64,000 nt of DNA from Nautilus pompilius (Eukaryota > Mollusca > Cephalopoda > Nautilida > Nautilidae): contig JACATO010002207.1 in the NCBI GenBank assembly GCA_018389105.1, positions 490,501 through 554,500 of the forward strand. Direction: 5' to 3'. The notes under the pieces are model-generated. The model saw only the letters and a list, made by a program, of their open reading frames with translations. It was not told the origin of the DNA and did no database searches. Shown here one piece after another: positions 1 to 11,900 of this stretch. Within the stretch, counting starts at the first letter, position 1. Each line of letters begins with the position of its first letter. The position numbers were made by a program, and so were the translations under genes.

Positions 1-245
1 ACTACTGGACTGCTAAGATTGAGGGCCCAAATTCAATCCCTGTAGGGGACCTATTTGGTTAGGCAAATCTCCTTGGCACAGACTCTTCTTCACCAGCTGG
101 CTACATCGATTTCCTCCCACATCTGAAAAATAAAGTTCTAGTAAAGCTTTCCCTGCTGGAGACAGAAGTGCTGGATTAGTAGCACTTCCTGGTGGACAAC
201 TGTAGCACTAAATTTCCTCACCAGAGTTGTTTCCCTTCATAAATA
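1..245 (+). repeat. tRNA-derived SINE, family A, cut by the window edge
   Basis: The window opens inside a SINE. The tRNA-like B-box relic (TTCAATCCC, about 33-41) is followed by the body shared with other copies: TCTTCTTCACCAG, then TTTCCTCCCACATCTGAAAAA, then AGTTCTAGTAAAGCTTTCC. The same order of blocks recurs at about 12.4, 33.0, 45.8 and 52.6 kb on the plus strand and inverted at 22.3 and 26.0 kb. The A box would lie left of base 1. SINEs of this type are copied by RNA polymerase III and inserted by a LINE partner; no partner LINE was seen here. Confidence 0.72.
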
Positions 246-1174
246 TTGGTTTGCAAATAAAAGCACCATAGCGGCTTAATAAGCAGCCAGAGTAAATAAA
301 AGAACAACTGTTTGAACTCTTATTAGTTCTTTTTTTTTTTGCCATCCTTGCAGTCGCATCTGAAAGTGGTAATGGCTAGCACCAACATGTTTATCACCAT
401 CATTTAACATTGGGGTACTAAACGAACAACAGTGTCTGTTTAATATTTGTCTCCTACTTGAACAAATTTTGATGTTTTTTCAGTGATTTAATCAAATTTG
501 CTCCAGAAGGGTAACTAACGGTATCTGAGCAATGTGCTTTGTTCATTATTACTTCCCTTTCTTCTCCTTCCCAAGAATGTAACAGGTTTTGAACAGTGAG
601 CCTTTCCTAGCAGCCACACACCGCCCAGTACATACGGTTGCACACACACACACTGGATGAACCAACAAACAATATGCATTCAGAGAATTTAGTGTGTTTA
701 CAGTTCCAACCAAACGATTGACTCAGTGGAGCTGATCTATTGTTGAATACCTTTGAAATGCCAGCAACAGGGTCAAGTGGTTACTCATGAAAGCTCTGCC
801 TGTCTACTGTTTCCCATATCAATTAAAGACCCAAGATGGCTGGCCATGAAAATATACCACAGTCTAAATAAAACTTGCAAATTAGAATGAAGACCAAAAG
901 TAACTAAGATAGTTTTTAATTCACTGCAGTATTAAATTTTTCTTTTGGAAAAAAAAAAAAAAAAACAGAAGAAGCACAAAAATCTGAGATGATTATTTTT
1001 GCAGAAAATTATTAGAAAATTTAGCAAGTTAAAAAAAAAAGGATTTGCAATTTAAATAAATGGAATTAGCCCATTTGTTGCTATTAAACTGGGGCGCTTG
1101 AATATTAAAGAATGTAAAAGTACTCAAACATTCAAATTAAGTTGTTTGAATAAAATAAGAGAGCTCTCGACTAT
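246..1174. other. AT-rich non-coding stretch
   Basis: No coding frame, RNA gene or repeat family was recognised. It contains long A runs (about 949-965 and 1031-1040) and a short CA run near 642-654. Confidence 0.5.
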
Positions 1175-1266
1175 GTAAAATATCCTCCATTGGGGCTTCG
1201 ACTAATATTCAGCATTGCCATAATAGTATCCAACCCTACCTGAGTTTCATTTGAATGGTGTCTAGT
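1175..1266. mobile_element. Decayed palindromic MITE (family M), copy 1
   Basis: The right half is clear: GAGTTTCATTTGAATGGTGT followed by CTAGTA, ending near 1266. The centre (CATTGCCATAATAGTATCCAA) matches the centre of the copy at 6.2 kb. The left terminus has drifted and cannot be placed exactly. The family has about 20-bp inverted ends and TA flanks, as expected for a non-autonomous Tc1/mariner-type element. Confidence 0.55.
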
Positions 1267-2442
1267 AAAAGAACCAAATAAAGGGTTTTTCAGGCAATAT
1301 TTACCTCAGTGCTTTCTACATGCAACAAAGTGGTAGACAACAAGCAACAATGATGCACAAATACTCCAATATGTCCTACTTGTTCAAACATTATGCATTT
1401 CTGGTGCTAGAGAGCAAGTAACCAACACTGTTGTGCCAGAGAAGAGCAGCGATCTGTATCTGTGGGTCAAAGTTGTTCTGCCAAATGAAATACACTGGGA
1501 ATTGCTGGTGCAATATAGAGAGAAATGTATGGTGCAAAGAAAAGCATAAGAGTAGGCGGACAGGTTTAAAAATGACCAAACAGTAGTGGATGAAGATCCA
1601 CCAGGATGCGGAAGCAGTGCCACATCACAGCCTTGCCTCATCTATTTGAATCCCCAAAAGATGTGCCAGTGATCTTGAGATCCACAGGCAGGCAGTTATG
1701 GCTTATACAACAACCAAAAAGCTACCAGGATGTTATCAATAAACTCACAAGTTGTTGGACTACAGGTACTGCAAAACGGAGGGATTACTTAGAGAATGGG
1801 ATGCAGTCCAATAAACAACACCTGGTCAGTCACTTGTTTTATTCATGAAAAAGCCTCATGTATTGGCATGTTCATCTGCTCTCTCTAAAACAAAGCATTT
1901 TGAAAGATTGTTAAAAAGGCTTTAATCAAGGTTTTCTCCCCAAACCAGATTCTCTCTTTCTCATAGATCTCTAACTCCAAATTATTGTGCACTCAGATTC
2001 TACTTTCAACTTAAAACAAACAATGTGGCACCTCAAAACGCACAAGCCAGATCCTCCCACACACATTCATCTTTCTGCTTGGTGCGTGATTTTATGGGAT
2101 TTCTTCATAAAGTGATTGAAATTTAGAAATGCAGCCTCCAAACTATTAAACTCTTAAGCAGCACATAACTAAAAAGCACAAACTATTCTTGGACTTATCA
2201 GGACCTGCATCAGTTCTTGAATTTAAAAACAACAATAATGAATAAGACGATTCTCTTTTAGATTCCATCCACCCCCTCCCTTACTCTCTAAAGCCAAAAA
2301 CACAAAAACGTCTTGTTTCAGGATCTGCAGGTGTTTACCTTTAAAACATATATACTTCTCCCCTTCTCAGTCTTGATTTAGTAATAAATTAGGGCCAAAC
2401 ATTTTGTCATCATGAATATAACAATGCAACAAAAGATAACCT
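1267..2442. other. Non-coding stretch, no recognised feature
   Basis: Short frames on both strands near 1.4-1.85 kb lack splice sites, family motifs or coding-like composition. Nothing else was identified. Confidence 0.5.
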
Positions 2443-2460
2443 TATATATATATATATATA
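2443..2460. repeat. (TA)n microsatellite
   Basis: An uninterrupted run of nine TA units in AT-rich DNA. Confidence 0.9.
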
Positions 2461-2792
2461 TGGTCTTAATGCAAATTCATACTTATTACCATCCTCCATG
2501 CCACACTATAATTAATTACATTCTGAAAATCATTTCTGCCCTCTACTGTATTCTGGATTTTTATTACTATTTTTTAGGATTCTCTTAACTTTTTTTTTCT
2601 TTTTCTTTTGGCATGGATGAACAATTTATGGCGATTAAGGAGTGATATATTCTAATACATCAATCTTTCCATTAAAAATACAATTTTTTTTTATTAGACT
2701 AGTCTGTTTGTTTAAGATGTCATAAGCATGTGAGTCACCCAACCCTGATAACAGGTATAAAATTATCTTTGCTGCATTGCCTCTGTTTTTTG

Positions 2793-2953
2793 GTGTGTGT
2801 GTGAGAGAGAGAGAGAGGTTTTCTGTGTCTGTCTGTGCTGATGATCTTCAATATGAAACCTGTCCTGATAATGAAAATCTCACTAGTGGTGAGATAGAAG
2901 GGGAAGGTGTGTACGTGCATATGTGTGTATGTGTGTGTGTGTGTGGGGGGGGG
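2793..2953. repeat. GT/GA microsatellite cluster
   Basis: A short GT run turns directly into a GA run (2793-2817). About 100 bp later lies a GT-rich run ending in a G homopolymer (about 2921-2953). Frames through it on both strands are Arg/Glu- or His/Thr-rich only because of the simple repeats. Confidence 0.85.
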
Positions 2954-3049
2954 TTACAAAGAAAACTACACAGGTACAGTTGGAGGCTCTTGAGAAGTAG
3001 ACAAGGTGCAACCCAATGAAGAGTTATCCGTGGAACTTCCAACCTGTGC

Positions 3050-3145
3050 CAGAGAGGTTAGATGGCAAAGCAACTGAACCAGTCCGGACCAGAGTTTTGA
3101 CTCAGGTTGGTCCAGTAGGCTACGAATTTGATCAGTGGACACCTA
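3050..3145 (-). repeat. Possible SINE family A head, reverse orientation
   Basis: On the minus strand this reads TAGCCTACTGGACCAACCTG, then a degraded B-box-like AGTCAAAACTC, then CTGGTCCGGACTGGTTCAGT. The order resembles the head of SINE family A (ACTGGACT, GTTCAAATCCC, AGTC-AGACC-GCTTGGTTCAAGT at 33.0 kb). The body is not clearly present, so this is a fragment or a coincidence. Confidence 0.35.
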
Positions 3146-3430
3146 ACTGATAATTCCCAAACCTTTTGTGAAAGTGGTTCTTTTTCTTTAACATTATAAT
3201 CCTGGGAAGATGTAAAACTGGCATTTTACTACTCACCATGATGATATAGAAGGCAAGACAATCCTTTGCAAAATATAGAAACTTCCATTGCAGTGAAATG
3301 TACGGTGCCAGTTGTTTAAAATTAGAAGAAGAAGAAATCAAATTAAAACAATGTGAAAAATAAACTTGCACAAATTTAAAAACCATAATAATTTGTTCAA
3401 CAAATAGAATTAAAGTGGAATTCTCAAAAT

Positions 3431-3470
3431 TAATAATAATAATAACAATAATAATAATAATAATAATAAT
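3431..3470. repeat. (TAA)n microsatellite
   Basis: About thirteen TAA/AAT units with a single C interruption. Confidence 0.9.
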
Positions 3471-3812
3471 GTTTGTAAAGCAAAATAAAGGAAATAAATT
3501 ATTCATGTAAAGGAAAGAAAGATATTTTTAAAAAATTTGTTATGAATATTTAAGTAAATTTTAAAAAAAAGAAACAAATTCAAATAATATTAATAGTGAA
3601 GTCATTGAACACTTGGTTGCTCAGTTTTTTTTTCTTCTTCAAATTTGAAATTGCCAGCAGAATACAAAAAGACTTTTGGTTCCAGTGAACTAATAAAATG
3701 CAATTTTTGATAACCAAAAAAATATAACACTACTTGAGATGGAACATATATTCTTTCATAAATCTTTGCCATTAGATGCAACATGCAAAAGGTAGAACTG
3801 AAAAATGTACTA

Positions 3813-4297
3813 CAGGTTGAGAATCCCTTATTTGAAATCCTTGGGGGCAAATGTGTTTTGGATTCCAGAATTTTTCAGATTTTGGAATATAGATATACCA
3901 GCATAGTTTGGTAGCTAACCAACTGGGGAGTGGGGACTGGGCACAAGTTCATTTACAACATTATAACTGCATATGGATACATGTAGCATACAGGTAGTTT
4001 TATGCAATATGTTTTAATCATTTTGTGCATGAACCCATCAGAAAGGTAAGCCATCTTTATGGTAGGCCTACCTGTACCGTAGAGGTATTTGCAGGCCTTT
4101 TCGTCATTTTCAAAGTATATTCACACCAACAACAAAGCACAAAAATTACAGTGAGTAATGCGCAAAATGTCAATCGTGTCGGGACCCCTGAGCCACCAAA
4201 GAATCTTCTGGAATTTTTCACTGAAGGTGCTCCAAAAATATTTTGGATTTTGGAGCTTTGCAGTTTTCAGAATGTCGGATAAGGGATTCTCGACCTG
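3813..4297 (+). mobile_element. pogo/Tigger-like non-autonomous DNA transposon, copy 1
   Basis: The 485-bp element is flanked by TA on both sides (3811-3812 and 4298-4299). Its left end reads CAGGTTGAGAATCCCTTAT and its right end is the inverted complement (GGATAAGGGATTCTCGACCTG). The copy at 54661-55154 has the same termini and interior in opposite orientation. The interior lacks a transposase frame, so mobilisation would need an enzyme made elsewhere. TA duplication and the CAG...CTG ends with a TATCCG-type motif are established traits of pogo/Tigger elements. From memory, the ends and several internal blocks (for example ATTTTGTGCATGAA and CCATCAGAAAG) resemble a Tigger-type MITE of mammals. 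Confidence 0.9.
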
Positions 4298-4299
4298 TA

Positions 4300-5233
4300 C
4301 CAACTTATTTATTGAAAAAGGGAAATAACTCTTGGCATAACCCCCCCCTGAGATTTACCCAATAAACATCAGCCAATTATAAAAAACAAACAAACAATCA
4401 AAAAAAAAAGAAGATCCAAATAATCTCACCACTTTTTTCTTTTTAAAGGAGACCAGTCTGCATGGATGTTCTCAAAAACTAACAAAAGTGACTGCTGTAA
4501 ACTGTAAAACTGAATAACCACTTCTTGGCTAACCCTAACCTTGACTTTTGAGACCTAAGAATGTCTGCCAGTGTTGAGCTGGGAGGGAAAGTGCGAGAAT
4601 CCGGTCCTGGCCTGGTGACCAAGCTGGTACCAGTATAGATACAATCTAAAATAAACAAACAAGCAGCTAAAACCTGATGCTGCTGCTGCTCCTGACAGAG
4701 GTGGGTGGGGGAGACTGTCAAAACACAGGGTGATGGGAAAGCCCGAAACACCCATCTAAGTTATTTATGAAAGAACAGAAAAAAAAAAAGCAACAAATCA
4801 CTCAGAGAAAACAAATTTTTTTCAACTGCAGGTGCAAGATTGATTGCCTTACGACTGCTTCAGCTCTCCTGGAAGTAACAGTACCCACACCACGCAGGAG
4901 CGTTTGCAGCACAACTGTCCAAAACCTTTCTCTCTCGTTATGAGCAATTTGAAAACTAGATGACAACAGCAGCGCCACTGGAAGGTGGGGGGCTTATTTG
5001 TCCGTCCAGATCATGACACTGACCTTCTTATGAAACTCGTCAGCGCAAAAGCGTTTGAAAAGAAGAAGAAAAAAAAACAGAAAATAACCAACATGGCCCC
5101 CCCCTCTCTCTCCTAACTTAACCACCTAAGAGTTATGGCTGTAAAGTGGGTACCCCAAACAACCTCGAACACCAAAAACCACCCTGGTATCTTGTTCACC
5201 GAGTAAAGAGAACAGTGTTCTGCCTTTGTACAA
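4300..5233. other. Non-coding stretch
   Basis: It holds A-rich runs, C homopolymers near 4340 and 5097, and a short CTG cluster near 4678-4690. Overlapping minus-strand frames at 4.48-4.75 kb lack splice signals or recognisable motifs. A TTGGTCACCAG-like match to the SINE A tail occurs near 4610 on the minus strand but is too short to call. Confidence 0.45.
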
Positions 5234-5277
5234 ACTTCAGAAGAAAGTCAACTGGTAAGTTGACTTCTGTATGAAGT
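5234..5277. repeat. 44-nt imperfect inverted repeat (hairpin)
   Basis: The arms pair as ACTTCA-GAAGAAAGTCAACT and AGTTGACTTC-TGTATGAAGT around a GGTA loop. The inner stem of eight base pairs (AGTCAACT/AGTTGACT) is perfect and the outer pairs resume after small bulges. It could form a hairpin in RNA from either strand. It is shorter than a usual animal pre-miRNA, so it may be only a small palindrome or MITE remnant. Confidence 0.6.
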
Positions 5278-5506
5278 AGTGAAAACAGTCAATCCATCCC
5301 ACCCTATATATAAGATTAACAAAAAAAATATCTTTATTTTCAGAAATCCAAAAGGAGTGTCTGAAAGACGGAATATGCCGGCTCGTGCAAATAATACTAT
5401 TAAAGAAACTGATTTAGAGAATTCAAGGGTAATGGATTGTGGCTAAATTAAATAAAAAAGAGAAAAAATAGAACCTATATGGTTGATTTCAGTGAGCAGC
5501 AAGTTC

Positions 5507-5657
5507 TTTACAGAAATGTCTGTAAGGAATACAGGAGAATGCTAGCTAAAATGGTCATTAACTTTGACTGAGAGATAGGAGATTGTGTGGCTTCACCGGG
5601 GTCGTCCTCGTACTTGTTAAGAAAGTCAACGAGCCAGTGGATGGTGGCTGTGGTTGG
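5507..5657 (-). other. Unrecognised 50-codon open frame
   Basis: On the minus strand an open frame includes the charged segment HWLVDFLNKYEDDPGEATQ and ends at a TAA (5507-5509). It lies in a segment that is somewhat GC- and CpG-richer than its surroundings (about 5580-5710). No ATG precedes this part and no convincing splice donor follows it, so it may be a degraded exon or chance. I do not recognise the protein. Confidence 0.2.
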
Positions 5658-5799
5658 TCAGCCGTGCCACAGCCGCCTTTGTCCAAGAGAGGGGTTTGTG
5701 CCCACGTCAGGGAAAGAAAAAAAATCACTGCTCTAATGAAGCCCCTCACAACCGGATTGCATGGTGGCAGTTTGTCGACATGTCAGGCTGCCTTTTGAT

Positions 5800-6190
5800 T
5801 GGTAATGCTTTACTGCCGAGGGCACTGATCTGAGGGCACTGCCTCGTTGCTGTCGGCTCCAAAACAATCACAGGAACATCCTACTGGAAAGCCAACCATC
5901 TGATTTAGCTGTGCATGCCAGCAAGGCTACAAATTACCATGGTGGCCGATTCATAAATTCAGGTCCAAACTTGCCTTCTTTAAACCTACAATTTATAAAC
6001 AGAAGAAAGCTAAAAATGAAAAAGAACTAACTTTGAGGAGTGTGCGACTACAATGATACTGTGACATGCTGCAATTTCAGAAAGTTTATAATGATTACAC
6101 AAGCATGACTGTATTCAGACAATTCATTTTATTCCAGGCAGATTCAACTCAGAATGTCTATAGTGATCTCACTATTTTAAAATTAAGCAC
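5800..6190. other. Non-coding stretch
   Basis: No coding frame or repeat was recognised. Confidence 0.5.
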
Positions 6191-6275
6191 TATAGGCATT
6201 CAGAAGAAGTCTGAATGAAGTAACATTGCCGTAATGATATCCAACTCCCCTGGCTTCATTTGAACATCCCTAGTA
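6191..6275. mobile_element. Palindromic MITE family M, copy 2
   Basis: The right end (GCTTCATTTGAACATCCCTA, then GTA) is the inverted complement of the family terminus. The left end (GGCATTCAGAAGAAGTCTGA) is degraded, probably by mutation of GGAATGTTCAAATGAAAC. The centre CATTGCCGTAATGATATCCAA matches the copy at 1.2 kb. Confidence 0.72.
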
Positions 6276-7909
6276 TATATATACATATATTTGTCTAGAG
6301 CATTTTGATATATAAAGTATAAAGTTAAAACTGGAGCTCAAATTTTCTGAGAGTCTACTGATTTTCTGGATTTTAAAATAGCTAGTTTATATCAGATGTG
6401 AGTTTTATATAACTAACTTTTTGGATATCTAGAATTTAATGATGTAGAAATTACATTGTAAAGATACCTATACAAATTTTTGAAGATGAGAAAACACCAT
6501 TTACTATTTCATTTATTCCATTAGAACTTATACAAAGGTGTGGTTAATACCATCCTTACATCACCTTAATCTATTCTTTAATTAAGACTAATTTTTTTTT
6601 TTATTTTCAGGTTTAGTAAACACATTATAAATTTTATCTGACTAATAGATGAGACATATTTTGTTAGTATTCTACCACTGGTTGAGTAATATTTGTTGTA
6701 TGGAGATGTTTACACTATAGTAGTAATATAATAGGTAAGCCACTGATAGATTAGCTAACAGTCTTGTAGATCAGGATTTAAGAGTTGTAAGCTTACAGAA
6801 TACATTCAAATAAAAGGTTGTCAATGTTAATTTTATTTATTTGTGCATGAAACTCAAAACAATGGTAAATACAGAGGTTTGAAACAGAATTTGCTTGTTA
6901 ACATATAAATGAAGAATATTAAAACAATGGGTTTATTATTTAAAAAAATTTTTTTTTTCTTGGAATTTCCAAAGGTGGGCTTTAATACAGATTTTAATGA
7001 CTAATTCCAAAGAGCAGCGGCCTGCTGGTCATAGTGGCATTGTTTCTCCCCTCCTCCAGATCAGAAGAGTTCTGGTAGGGAAACTAATGAGTGCATTAGG
7101 CATATTAATGTTAGCAAGTTTCTGGTGCCATACACCAACCAACTAGTACAAAGAATTGTTGTTTTTTTTCCTTTTACATTGAATTTAAGTCAAATCACAT
7201 CCACAATTCTAGCATTCTGAATGGATGCACTAATTTTACAATTTAACAGAGGCATCAGCATCTGTTGTTATTAAAGAGCCAATCAATACTGCTAGTTCTG
7301 AACAGCTCCAGTAAAGTCACATTCAACTTTCTCCGAGGACATTCTGCTGGGAGACACCTTGCCAAGTTGAGGAAGGATCTACCAGTCATGTAAAAGCTAC
7401 TGATTGATTTATTCAGTAATCAGGAAAAAGGCCTTGTGCTAAACTTGATTCATTATGATAAATCTCCAAAAACACCAGCTCATGACTGGATTTTTCCAAT
7501 GCATCAACTCCCCCTTTCATAAATGTCTTGCGCTCCAATTCCAGGTAAATTAATTAGTGCAAGAAGTGTATTATTACATGTACACCTGCCATTAAAAAAA
7601 ATGAAAGAAAAAAGGGACAGTGGTTGGAATTAACAATCAAAAAATTGACAGACTGATCTAATTCATGGCCTCTGGATTCTGAAATAAATTTTGTAATCAA
7701 TATTGAGAATCAAAGTCATTTAGGTAAAGAGATTCCCAAACATAAGAATGGAGCTTACAAATGTCAATAAATTTCTACACTTATACTTAAAGCTCTGATA
7801 CCTTTTCTTTAAAATAAATAAATAAAACAAATGATAAATAAAATAAGAACAAAATCTTTGCGTTTAAAAACAGAGAGATCTACTGAGGATTAAACACTGT
7901 TGAATATAA
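6276..7909. other. AT-rich non-coding stretch
   Basis: No gene, RNA or repeat family was recognised in this 1.6 kb. It has scattered T and A homopolymers (about 6592-6602, 6944-6958 and 7161-7169). Confidence 0.5.
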
Positions 7910-8230
7910 GTGGAAGAATTACCAATCAAGGATATCGCTGTAAACTGTAAGAACAAATTTGTTCCTCTCTGGGCTTTTATTCAGTGTGTATCTTTCAGAA
8001 CTAAGTTCACAAAATGGACAAGAATAATAGAGGGAAATACAGATAAGCAAAGCCTGAAAATGCTAAATTCAACATGGAAGTTTGATGAGAATGCCTACTG
8101 TTTGTTGAAACCCAACACATCAGTTTGGGCTGGGAAGATAGCAATTATTTGTCTTGAACGACACAGGTCTGAGATTGTTTACCACTTGTATATTGTTAAT
8201 CCCAAAACAGAATGCTCATCCCAGAATTGA
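7910..8230 (+). other. Unrecognised 106-codon ATG-to-stop frame
   Basis: The 106-residue frame has mixed composition (no simple-sequence bias) and includes stretches such as KFVPLWAFIQCVSF and WAGKIAIICLERHRSEIVYH. It has no signal peptide, clear domain or flanking splice consensus. In DNA this AT-rich a frame of this length can arise by chance. A relic of a transposon-encoded protein is another possibility. Confidence 0.18.
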
Positions 8231-8496
8231 TTTCTCAATCATCATCAGAAAACGGACAAACTTCGTAGTGTTAAAACATCAAATGAGACAAAAATGGATG
8301 GACTGAGAAACAACACAGATATAATTATTATAAGTATTCACAGCAGAATAGAATTCTGAGGTGGTAGATGTTAAACAGTTGGATTTTTTTTTTGGATAAT
8401 CTGCAAATCTTTTGTTGAAATTTGTCAAAACAATCTTACAGTATCTGGAAGCTGCACATTGTTTAAAGCTGAGCGAACAGAATATAAAATAAGTCT

Positions 8497-8976
8497 TCAG
8501 CTGTCAATTATTAAGAACAATCCAACAATACTATGCTGTGGGAGGTGACAAACTACTCTGTATGAGTAAAGCTCTGTTATGATGTTCACAGAAAAAACAT
8601 ACCAGAATAACAGGGGTATTACTTGAAATTTAAAAAAAAAAGAGAGAAGAAAGTGTAATGAGACCATGTATAAGCAAAGGGTTGACTTTTCCCCCGTATT
8701 GTGCTGTGAGAACACCATAATACACAGACTGAGAGTCAAGAGACTGCAGCAAGTCCATCTGTTATATAATTCAACATTAAAAGACTGAAATAAATCTTTT
8801 ATAAAGCCGTATGTCCACTGACTGCTATAGTCAAAAACATCAGCGTAACGTGCCTTACACGGTGAATTAACTACGTAGCTGTATGTCCCATAAAACTTAC
8901 ACAGTTTTAAACACTGAAGCACAGTTATCTCTAAAAATGAACAAAAATGAGCATGGGGCCCGCGTGGGTTTTCCAA
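8497..8976 (-). other. Longest ATG-to-stop frame of the window (159 codons), unrecognised
   Basis: The predicted product is Phe/Leu/Cys/Tyr-rich and includes a hydrophobic stretch around FLLSFFFKFQVIPLLFWYVF. This composition is typical of non-coding AT-rich DNA read against A runs; the TTT codons come from the A-run at 8631-8641. It has no recognisable domain. It is listed for completeness; chance is the most likely explanation. Confidence 0.12.
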
Positions 8977-11900
8977 CCAACAATTATCAGCAGATAGAAG
9001 AAACCTGCTTCATGTTCCACACAATGCCATGTTTAAACGGACCTCAATAAACAACTACTTGCGAAGAGAGATTTAGTGAGAAAAAAAAGCTCTTGGGTCT
9101 AGTTTAGTTAATATACACAACAGGAAAGGCCAGCATAAGCCCACCCACCCCCCTCCACTGTGTTAAAGGGACATCTATCAATGAAGTTTTTGAATACACT
9201 ATTAACAATTGACACTGGTAATTTATTCCACCCAGCTTTGCAGACAGCCAAGGTTTTATGTGTTTGTCCTTGTATCTTTTAAATTGAATTAGCTGCAAAC
9301 CAAGAAACAAAACAAAGTAAAACAGCCAGTTGCATAACATTTAAAGCCCACAACAATTAGAAAATCCACCTGTCTGATTATCTCTCAGATGGCTAAAAAA
9401 CTAAACTAAAGACATTTGTAACCAGCATAAGTAATCTAAATGGAAAAAAATTTAAAAGACTATTAACCTTGATATTTTTTTTTTCCATTATTTAAATCTC
9501 TCTCCCTTAACAACAACAACAACAACAAAAAAAAAGACTGCACACTTTAATGGAAAGTTTGCAGGTGCTGGTCTGAGGTGAATGATATAGCCATTTTTTC
9601 TGGCTCTATGTTCAGTTGGTTTTTCTTTGCACACACACACACAAACACATATATATATATATAGATCTTTATAATATGAGACTTCCATTCATGGTTACTC
9701 TAGCATCTTTTCCAGAACAAAAATGCTTTCTTTCCTTTAATTTTTATTTTATGTCAGGTTTTGTCATTTATTTCCACAGCCAGCTCCCTTCAGTGGAGAG
9801 GATTGGTGGTCCTTGTATAAGCCATGCTTTTGTAACAGCTAAAAGCTGAATTCAGTTAAACTACCTTCAATGATTCTTCTAATCATTGTCATTTCAAGAG
9901 AAAGCTGTCTGTTTTCCCATTATTAATTCTTCTGTAAATCTCTATATCACCCAATTCGGTTACAAGAAGCCAAATGCAAACCTCGAACGATGGCACTAGC
10001 CGCAAGAAACCACTGAGTTAAGGGTGTCTATTCTCCGCAGCTGATCTTTTTTTCTTTACATCCACCCTGCAAAGCTCTACTCAACTGCTGAGTTATAAGG
10101 GAACAGATGTGGCTGAGAAAGTTGCTGGAGCTTACTTACGCATGCAGATCCTAAATCCAAAAACTCCAACACAATTTACAATTAACTAAAAAAAAAAAAA
10201 ACTTAAAAAAAGGAGGATGATGGATGTGTGTGGGTGTGTGTGTGCTTTTATCAGTGTAGAGAAGCTTTGGTTCTACACATCCCCCCCCTCCCACCCGACA
10301 ATTTTAAGTATGCTGAGATCAAACAATGCCGAAGTCTCTGTGGACAAGATGTTCTGTGAGCTGTCGGAAAATAAATCATGTCAGGAAATAATGCAAACTT
10401 GTAATTTCTAGCCAATAGTCATAAAATTCCAATCAGTTAAAGATACAATAACACAAGCTTATCCCTTTACTAGCTGAAAACAAATTTTAAAGTATAAAAC
10501 TGTTCTTGAGTGACAGCATGCAAAAGAATAATTTTTTTTGTTTGTCAATAGGTGGCGCTACTCAGAAAAAATTGCTGAAGCATAATTGCTTTTAACATCT
10601 CACCGTTGTGTTAGTTATCGCTTAATAATGATGTAAGATGACAAAACCCACATACAACAAAGCGGGAACAAGAATTTTTCGGTGAATCAGATCCTTTGTC
10701 TATGTTATGACTGTATGGTGGACTAACACCAATTCTAGAATGACATAGGATTGGACAGGGGGGAAAGTAAGAGAGCAGTGCTCCCTTCCTGTGGTTAAAA
10801 TAAAAGGTACGAGAAATGAGGGATCACGTGGTGCAGAACAGAAGTACTACTACTACTACTACTGGTTACACAAACATGGCCATATATGGATCTGTACCAG
10901 TTGGTGTGTGTGTGTGGGGGGGGGGTTAGTGCTTGAATCACAGGAAGTGATAAAGTTAGCTCACTATCACAACTAGACAGAAGCAGCTCACATTGATGGA
11001 GAAGGTGACATCTGGTGATTGGATTGGGGCAGATGGCATGCACCCTCTCAATCCAGGTCACACTTCTGCCAGTGGTCCAACACCAGCTCCAGATTTCTAC
11101 TTTAACCACTGGGATCAGCCATTAGCATAACCTCCTTCGCTCACCTGTCTATCATCAGTGGTTAGCTGAAAAAATTATCGTAAACCCATTCAAGAACGTG
11201 AAGTTCGATAAAATAAAATGTTTGAAATTTACTTCACTTCAGTGTCACTAACTAAGACCATCAATGTGTAAACACCTTTAATAAATGTAAACTTGAACTG
11301 ACAATGCTTCTGCTCTTGGCAGCCTAATTAGCCACTGGGCTTTAAGAGAAGCCAGGTAGGTAGGTACCTGTGCCTGTAATGGGTTCTTGCTTAAAACACC
11401 AAGCCAACAGACTTCTTCTGTACCTGTCTGGAACTAATTAAAAGCAATCAGACTGGAAAATTTGTTTCAATTCTTAATTTAAGACTTTTTTAAAAACGAC
11501 GACGACGACGAGGATGGTTTATTGGGTTAGTAAATTAAATTCAGTGTCAATCCCTTAGCAGAATGGTCAGGCATTTGTTGCTCAAACCCAGAAAGTAAAA
11601 AAGTGCTCAAAACTGGCGGAATCCAGCATAAAAATTGAAGGGAAAAAAAAAGAAAAGAAAAAGAGTTACGTCTGCCACATTGTGCGAACACAAGGGGGTA
11701 GTACCCTGGATGGTGGTGGTGGTGGGGGATCTCGACATGCACTCCCTGAACCTGGAGGCTAGCTGTGAAATATATTTCTGGTAAATTTGATCTGATCACA
11801 CCAGGGCCTGTGTAGAAGACTGACAATGACTTCTACAGGTGCTGTCTGAAAAGCCTATTTGGGTCTCCTAAAAGTAACTCATAAAAAAAAAAAACCAGTT

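Noticed and set aside
3132-3506. 124-codon minus-strand frame
   Set aside because: Its Ile run comes from the (TAA)n microsatellite and the rest has no recognisable motif.
8497-8976. 159-codon minus-strand frame considered as a real gene
   Set aside because: Phe/Leu/Tyr-rich composition, dependence on an A-run for TTT codons, and no domain or splice context. It is listed only as a low-confidence frame.
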